A DNA stretch of 64,000 nucleotides. Origin: Corynebacterium marinum DSM 44953. Its GTDB lineage: Bacteria > Actinomycetota > Actinomycetes > Mycobacteriales > Mycobacteriaceae. The stretch is taken from NCBI RefSeq assembly GCF_000835165.1, contig NZ_CP007790.1:1550001-1614000 (forward strand), given 5' to 3'. The position numbers were made by a program, and so were the translations under genes. Positions 59,338 to 64,000 of this stretch are shown here, piece by piece. How positions within the stretch are numbered: position 1 is the first letter of the stretch; the number at the start of each line of letters is the position of its first letter. The notes under the pieces are model-generated. The model was not told the origin of the DNA, ran no database searches, and saw nothing but the letters and a program-made list of their open reading frames with translations.

Positions 59338-60215
59338 CCCCCCAGGAGGCTCAGGACCAGCCAGGTCACCATCGCGGACGGCAGCATGCCGTCCAGCCGG
59401 TCCATGAGACCGCCGTGCGCCGGCAGAATGGTCGACATGTCCTTGATGCCCAGCTCCCGTTTGAACTGGGACTCCACCAGGTCCCCGAGGGTCGCGCAGA
59501 TGACCAGGCCGACCCCCATGACCGCACCCACCCACCACTCGTGCTGCAACAGCATCGACACCGTCAGCGCGCCGGTGACGGAACCGCCGACGACGGAACC
59601 CGCGAAGCCCTCCCAGGACTTCTTCGGGCTCACCGCCGGGGCCATGGGGTGGGACCCGAACATCACCCCGGCGATGAAGCCGCCGGTGTCGGACGCGACC
59701 ACGCACAACATGAACGTGATGATGTAGAGACCGCCGGGCACACCGTCGGAGGAGATGAGGGAGAGCATCGCCGCGAATGAAGCGAACATCGGGATCCACG
59801 TGAGGACGAAGATCGCCATCGACGTGTCGCGCAGGTAGTTCTGGGGCGGCGTCGTGCGGCCGTGGTAGAAGAGCCGGCCGAACATCACCACCAGCACCGC
59901 CGTGACGTACGCGGCCACCAGCCCTCTCGTGTCGAAGGGCCAGGACATCCACACCATGAGCTGTCCGAGCACAATCATCGGGACCAGCGGGATCTGGTAG
60001 GTGTGCTCCCGCAGCCGGGAGACGACTTCCCAGGTGGCCACCCCCACCGCCGCAGCCACCAGCGGGTACCAGCCCGCCGGGCCTATCCACACCGCCAGCA
60101 GCACCAGTGCCCCGAGGAAGGCGCCGACGGCGATGGCCACCGGGAGGTTCCGGCCGGGGTTGTTCTTCGGTTTCGGCAGATGGCCCGCCGGAGCTAGGCG
60201 TCGTGCTTCGCTCAC
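59334..60215 (-). CDS. cdsA: Phosphatidate cytidylyltransferase
   Basis: Makes CDP-diacylglycerol for phospholipids. The 293-residue product has about 8 membrane helices and the family signature region SPKKSWEGFAGSVVGG, with KDMSTILPAHGGLMDRLD near the end. GTG 60215 has AGGAGG 8 bases ahead. It follows frr on the same strand. Confidence 0.95.
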   Translation of the reverse strand: MSEARRLAPAGHLPKPKNNPGRNLPVAIAVGAFLGALVLLAVWIGPAGWYPLVAAAVGVATWEVVSRLREHTYQIPLVPMIVLGQLMVWMSWPFDTRGLVAAYVTAVLVVMFGRLFYHGRTTPPQNYLRDTSMAIFVLTWIPMFASFAAMLSLISSDGVPGGLYIITFMLCVVASDTGGFIAGVMFGSHPMAPAVSPKKSWEGFAGSVVGGSVTGALTVSMLLQHEWWVGAVMGVGLVICATLGDLVESQFKRELGIKDMSTILPAHGGLMDRLDGMLPSAMVTWLVLSLLGG

Positions 60216-60269
60216 CTGGAGCCTCCTGGGATGGGGTGGAAAAGGGGGACGTCGAGAAGCGCGGGTGGT

Positions 60270-60827
60270 CTAGACCTCCAGCAGCTCCGCTTCCTTGCGG
60301 GTGACCAGCTCGTCGACCTGGGAGACGTAGCCCTGGGTGATCTTATCCAGCTCCTTCTCCGCGGTCTGGACCTCGTCCTCGCCGGCGTCGCCGTCCTTCT
60401 GCAGCTTCTTCAGCTGTTCCATGCCCTTACGGCGGATGTTGCGGATGGCGATCTTGCCGTCCTCGCCCTTGCCCTTGGCCACCTTGACCATGTCGCGGCG
60501 ACGCTCCTCGGTCAGCTGCGGGATGGTCACGCGCAGCACGTGGCCGTCGTTGGTCGGGTTGACGCCCAGGTCCGAGTTGCGGATGGCGTTCTCGATGTCG
60601 TTCATCACGTTCATCTCGTAGGGCCTGATGATGAGCATCCGCGGCTCCGGCACCGAAATGGTCGCCATCTGGGTGATCGGGGTGGGCACGCCGTAGTAGT
60701 CGGCGACGACACCGTTGAACATGGCCGGGTTGGCGCGTCCCGTGCGGATCGTGGTCAGGTCCTCGCGGGTGTGCTCAACCGAGTTGGACATGCGCTCCTC
60801 GGACTCGAGGAGGATCTCGTCGATCAT
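60270..60827 (-). CDS. frr: Ribosome recycling factor
   Basis: Releases ribosomes after termination together with EF-G. The 185-residue product, the standard length, starts [39 protein letters not shown] is conserved. AAGGA lies 9 bases before the ATG. The gene is in the pyrH-frr-cdsA order. Confidence 0.97.
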   Translation of the reverse strand: MIDEILLESEERMSNSVEHTREDLTTIRTGRANPAMFNGVVADYYGVPTPITQMATISVPEPRMLIIRPYEMNVMNDIENAIRNSDLGVNPTNDGHVLRVTIPQLTEERRRDMVKVAKGKGEDGKIAIRNIRRKGMEQLKKLQKDGDAGEDEVQTAEKELDKITQGYVSQVDELVTRKEAELLEV

Positions 60828-60962
60828 GGGGCGTTTCCTTTTCTGTCGTGTGTGCTCTGTGACGCGTGCGGGGATTGTGCGCAGGGCTGATCCTGGATCA
60901 ATCTACCAGGGCGGGGACGGTCTCCCCGGGATCTGACCGGGGAGTTGGCCCGCGCCGTGGCC

Positions 60963-61700
60963 CTAGGACTTGACCAACGTGCCGATCTGCTCGCCGGCGA
61001 CCGCACGCGCGATGTTGCCTTCGGTGAGCAGGTTGAACACCAGGATCGGCATGTCGTTGTCCATGCAGAGGGAGAAGGCGGTCGCGTCGGCGACCTTCAG
61101 GCCCTTCTCGATGACCTCGCGCGGGGTGATCTCCCCGTACAGCTCGGCCTCGGGGTTGGTGCGGGGGTCGTCGGAGTACACGCCGTCGACTCCCTTGGCC
61201 AGGAACAGCACGTCGCAGCCGATCTCCAGGGCACGCTGGGCGGCGGTGGTGTCGGTGGAGAAGTAGGGCATGCCCATGCCGGCGCCGAAGATGACCACGC
61301 GGCCCTTCTCCAGGTGGCGGACGGCGCGCAGCGGAAGGTACGGCTCCGCGACCTGCGCCATGTTGATGGCGGTCTGGACGCGGCAGTCGATGCCCTCCTG
61401 CTGGAGGAAGTCCTGGAGCGCCAGGCAGTTCATCACCGTGCCGAGCATGCCCATGTAGTCGGAGCGCGCCCGGTCCATGCCGCGCTGCTGAAGCTCGGCG
61501 CCGCGGAAGAAGTTGCCGCCGCCGATGACCACGGCGATCTCTGCGCCCGTGCGGGCGACCTCCGCGATCTGGCGGGCCACGTTCTCGACCACATCCGGGT
61601 CGATGCCGACGTTGCCTCCGCCGAACATCTCACCCCCCAGCTTCAACATGACCCGCTTGTAGCTGGCTCTCTTCGGGGTGGCGCTCTCAGCAGTGGTCAC
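60963..61700 (-). CDS. pyrH: UMP kinase
   Basis: Phosphorylates UMP to UDP. The 245-residue product has the family motifs [25 protein letters not shown], and [17 protein letters not shown]. Its size fits hexameric bacterial PyrH. It is upstream of frr. Confidence 0.97.
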   Translation of the reverse strand: MTTAESATPKRASYKRVMLKLGGEMFGGGNVGIDPDVVENVARQIAEVARTGAEIAVVIGGGNFFRGAELQQRGMDRARSDYMGMLGTVMNCLALQDFLQQEGIDCRVQTAINMAQVAEPYLPLRAVRHLEKGRVVIFGAGMGMPYFSTDTTAAQRALEIGCDVLFLAKGVDGVYSDDPRTNPEAELYGEITPREVIEKGLKVADATAFSLCMDNDMPILVFNLLTEGNIARAVAGEQIGTLVKS

Positions 61701-61824
61701 CGTGGGTTCTCCTTATGAATGGGCGAGGGGCGGTGGAATCGGGTCCATCCTATCCCGTAGTCGCGCCCGCCCGGTATTCACCGGCAATCACCGCTAACCA
61801 CCGGTGCAGCGCAGAATGCGGAAA

Positions 61825-61859
61825 CCGCCGTGCTCCCCCTGAGCGGGGAAACACGGCGG
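61825..61859 (-). terminator. Probable terminator after tsf
   Basis: Outer arms CCGCCGTG (61825-61832) and CACGGCGG (61852-61859) with an inner CCCC/GGGG stem. The T-run after it on the minus strand is short (TTT). Confidence 0.6.
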
Positions 61860-61892
61860 CGCCGGGTGAAGCGGGAGGCAGTGTCAGGCCGC

Positions 61893-62720
61893 TTAGGCCT
61901 GGCCGACCTCGAAGCGGCGGAAGCCGGTCAGGGTGACGCCTGCGTCATCCATGATCTGCTTGACGTTCTTCTTGGAGTCGGCGACAGAAGCCTGCTCCAG
62001 GAGGACGACGTCCTTGTAGAAGCCGTTGAGGCGGCCCTCGACGATCTTCGGGATGGCCTGCTCCGGCTTGCCCTCCTCGCGGGTGATCTGCTCGGCGATG
62101 GAGCGCTCCTTCTCCACGACCTCGGCCGGAACGTCCTCGCGGGTGAGGTAGCCGGCCTTGAGGGCGGCAACCTGCATCGCGGCGTTCTTGGCGGCGGCCT
62201 CGGCCTCTGCACCTTCGCCGGTGTAGGCGACGAGCACACCGACTGCCGGGGGCAGGTCGGCGGAACGCTGGTGCAGGTAGACAGCGACCTTGTCGCCGTC
62301 GATGGTGGCGACGCGGCGCAGCTCGAGCTTCTCGCCGATCTTGGCGGACAGCTCCTGGATCACGTCGCCGGCCGGCTTGCCGTCGACGTCTGCGGCGGCG
62401 AGCTCCTCCGGGGTGTTGGCCTTGGCTGCGGCTGCGGCCTCGGCGATCTTCGCGGCGATCTCCTTGAACTCGGCGTTCTTGGCCACGAAGTCGGTCTCGG
62501 AGTTGATCTCCACCATGGTGTTGCCGGAGACGGCGATCAGGCCCTCAGAGGCGCTGCGCTCGGCGCGCTTGCCGACGTCCTTGGCGCCCTGGACGCGCAG
62601 GATCTCGATGGCCTTGTCGAAGTCGCCGGTGGATTCCTCCAGCGCCTTCTTGCAGTCCATCATGCCGGAGCCGGTGATCTCGCGGAGCTTCTTGACGTCT
62701 GCAGCAGTGTAGTTCGCCAT
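61893..62720 (-). CDS. tsf: Elongation factor Ts
   Basis: Nucleotide exchange factor of EF-Tu. The 275-residue product from ATG 62720 starts [20 protein letters not shown], with [10 protein letters not shown] and the motif [13 protein letters not shown] lies 12 bases ahead. Downstream of rpsB after a 119-base gap that contains the rpsB terminator. Confidence 0.97.
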   Translation of the reverse strand: MANYTAADVKKLREITGSGMMDCKKALEESTGDFDKAIEILRVQGAKDVGKRAERSASEGLIAVSGNTMVEINSETDFVAKNAEFKEIAAKIAEAAAAAKANTPEELAAADVDGKPAGDVIQELSAKIGEKLELRRVATIDGDKVAVYLHQRSADLPPAVGVLVAYTGEGAEAEAAAKNAAMQVAALKAGYLTREDVPAEVVEKERSIAEQITREEGKPEQAIPKIVEGRLNGFYKDVVLLEQASVADSKKNVKQIMDDAGVTLTGFRRFEVGQA

Positions 62721-62777
62721 AGTCTGGGCGATCCTCCTCATATCGGAACGGTATTCGTTCACAGAGCGTAGTCGATG

Positions 62778-62815
62778 GGAAAGGCCCCCGCCGCGTGCAC
62801 GACCGGCGGGGGCCT
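62778..62815 (-). terminator. Terminator after rpsB
   Basis: Perfect 12-bp arms (AGGCCCCCGCCG at 62782-62793; CGGCGGGGGCCT at 62804-62815). On the minus strand TTTCCC follows. Some read-through into tsf is expected in this conserved pair. Confidence 0.7.
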
Positions 62816-62839
62816 CAGTTTCAAGGCCTTGGCCTCGGG

Positions 62840-63739
62840 TTAGTTCTCGGTGCCCTCGGCGGCCGGAGCCTCGGTGGCCTCAGCGGTCTCGGCGGCCGGA
62901 GCCTCGGTAGCCTCGGGGACCTCAGCGGTCTCGGCGGCCGGAGCCTCGACAGCTTCAGCGGAGGTGGCCTCGGCGGCCTTCTCTGCGTCGGCGACTGCCT
63001 TCTCCTCGGTGTCGCCGGCGGCTTCCTTGGAAGCGGCCAGAGCGCGCTCCTCGCGGGCCTTCTTGCCCTCTTCCACAGCGGTGGAGATGACGCGGGACAG
63101 GAGGGCGGTGGAGCGGATGGCGTCGTCGTTGCCCGGCACCGGCCAGTCGACGACGTCCGGGTCACAGTTGGTGTCCAGGATGGCGACGACGGGGATGTTG
63201 AGCTTGTGAGCCTCGCTGACCGCGATGTGCTCCTTGTTGGTGTCGATGATCCAGAGAGCGGACGGGACACGGGTCATCTCGGCGATGCCGCCCAGGACGC
63301 GCTCCAGCTTGACCCGCTCGCGGGTCAGCATGAGGATTTCCTTCTTGTTGCGACCCTCGTAGCCGTCCTCGGCGGCGTCCATGGCCTGGAGCTCCTTGAG
63401 GCGGTGCAGACGCTTGGAGACAGTCTGGAAGTTGGTGAGCATGCCGCCGAGCCAACGGTGGTTGACGTAGGGCATACCGACGCGGTCGGCTTCAGTCTGC
63501 ACGGCCTCCTGGGCCTGCTTCTTGGTGCCGACGAACATGATGGTGCCGCCGTGGGCGACGGTCTGCTTGACGAACTCGAACGCTGCGTCGATGTAGGTCA
63601 GGGTCTGCTGCAGGTCGATGATGTAGATACCGTTGCGGTCGGTGAAGATGAAACGACGCATCTTCGGGTTCCAACGACGGGTCTGGTGGCCGAAGTGGAC
63701 ACCGGCATCGAGAAGCTCGCGCATGGTTACAACTGCCAT
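62840..63739 (-). CDS. rpsB: 30S ribosomal protein S2
   Basis: Small-subunit ribosomal protein, 299 residues from ATG 63739 ([20 protein letters not shown]). The core is standard to about residue 240. The last 60 residues are an acidic Ala/Glu/Pro tail with three near-repeats of EAPAAETAE; this exceeds the usual S2 length of about 240-250. The ribosome binding site is weak. Confidence 0.96.
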   Translation of the reverse strand: MAVVTMRELLDAGVHFGHQTRRWNPKMRRFIFTDRNGIYIIDLQQTLTYIDAAFEFVKQTVAHGGTIMFVGTKKQAQEAVQTEADRVGMPYVNHRWLGGMLTNFQTVSKRLHRLKELQAMDAAEDGYEGRNKKEILMLTRERVKLERVLGGIAEMTRVPSALWIIDTNKEHIAVSEAHKLNIPVVAILDTNCDPDVVDWPVPGNDDAIRSTALLSRVISTAVEEGKKAREERALAASKEAAGDTEEKAVADAEKAAEATSAEAVEAPAAETAEVPEATEAPAAETAEATEAPAAEGTEN

Positions 63740-64000
63740 GTCACGCTCACTTTCATATAGTTTCGGTTTTTCATGTGCTGACGTGCAGGTTTTGATCCTG
63801 CACCCTAGCGACGTGGCCACGCCGACACCCGGATACCCGGGACCAGGTCGACGTCGGTTTTCCCCGCCGCGCGTAGTCAGTGGACCCATGCGGGCACACT
63901 GCTGTCGCCAATATTAGCCCCCTTCGGCTCCCCCGCCAAAACGAAACCCCGTCGTTGTCCACAGCCGGGCCTCACCCGCCACACCATCCACAGGCCCGTG
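63740..64000. other. rpsB leader and promoter region
   Basis: No convincing gene. On the minus strand TAATAT (63911-63916) is a good -10 box; it would give an rpsB leader of about 165 bases, long enough for S2 autoregulation. The -35 is weak. The small minus-strand frame at 63771-63962 has no support. Confidence 0.45.

Noticed and set aside
63771..63962. 63-codon frame upstream of rpsB
   Set aside because: No ribosome binding site, no recognisable content, and it overlaps the probable rpsB promoter and leader.

Overview
The window is a high-G+C actinobacterial chromosome segment, almost certainly from a Corynebacterium. Three things point there: the mycothiol gene mtr beside mqo, the dapB-thyX-dapA-rnj cluster, and gene orders (pnp-rpsO-iunH-ribF-truB, rimP-nusA-ylxR-infB-rbfA, ispG-rip1-dxr, cdsA-frr-pyrH-tsf-rpsB) that I know from C. 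glutamicum. Most genes are on the minus strand and most are housekeeping genes. I see no rRNA, tRNA, CRISPR array, transposase or integrase.

Layout. 1-3900: the start of a TerC-like gene, ftsK and a TIGR03085-type protein. 3900-8430: rnj, dapA, thyX and dapB (lysine/DAP synthesis, thymidylate, RNA decay). 8.6-12.2 kb: an AMIN-like lipoprotein, pnp and rpsO. 12.2-16.1 kb: an accessory island holding one 1081-residue PIF1-type helicase fused to an exonuclease-like domain, two BRCT domains and a membrane anchor. It lies between rpsO and iunH and is flanked by a 34-bp direct repeat made of the iunH 3' end. 16.1-19 kb: iunH, ribF, truB. 19-30.2 kb: a secreted HNH/excalibur lipoprotein, then a long operon in transcription order rimP, nusA, ylxR, infB, metallophosphoesterase, rbfA, nrnA, MATE pump, second metallophosphoesterase, pptT. 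30.2-43.9 kb: a mixed set (DUF4439 lipoprotein, MMPL transporter, proS, yaaA, an orphan AAA ATPase, an MFS pump with metal-type operators, the siroheme methyltransferase, SelO, a VOC protein, an ABC exporter). 43.9-54.6 kb: mqo, a hydrolase, mtr, map, a class B PBP, and ispG-rip1-dxr. 54.7-64 kb: a DUF2631 protein, a second ABC exporter, rlmN, a LapA-type protein, cdsA, frr, pyrH, tsf, rpsB.

Regulation visible in the sequence. Many genes have a TAnnnT -10 hexamer 6-8 bp before the start codon and no usable ribosome binding site, so they are probably read as leaderless mRNAs. Three divergent pairs (ribF/truB, rimP/DUF4439, proS/yaaA) pack both promoters into 29-33 bp between start codons. Intrinsic terminators close rnj, rpsO, the MMPL gene, proS, mqo, tsf, rpsB and the DUF2631 gene. 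rpsO has a structured leader and its own promoter inside the leftover iunH fragment.

The best candidate for something undescribed is the helicase island: an unusual four-part protein at a duplicated gene end.
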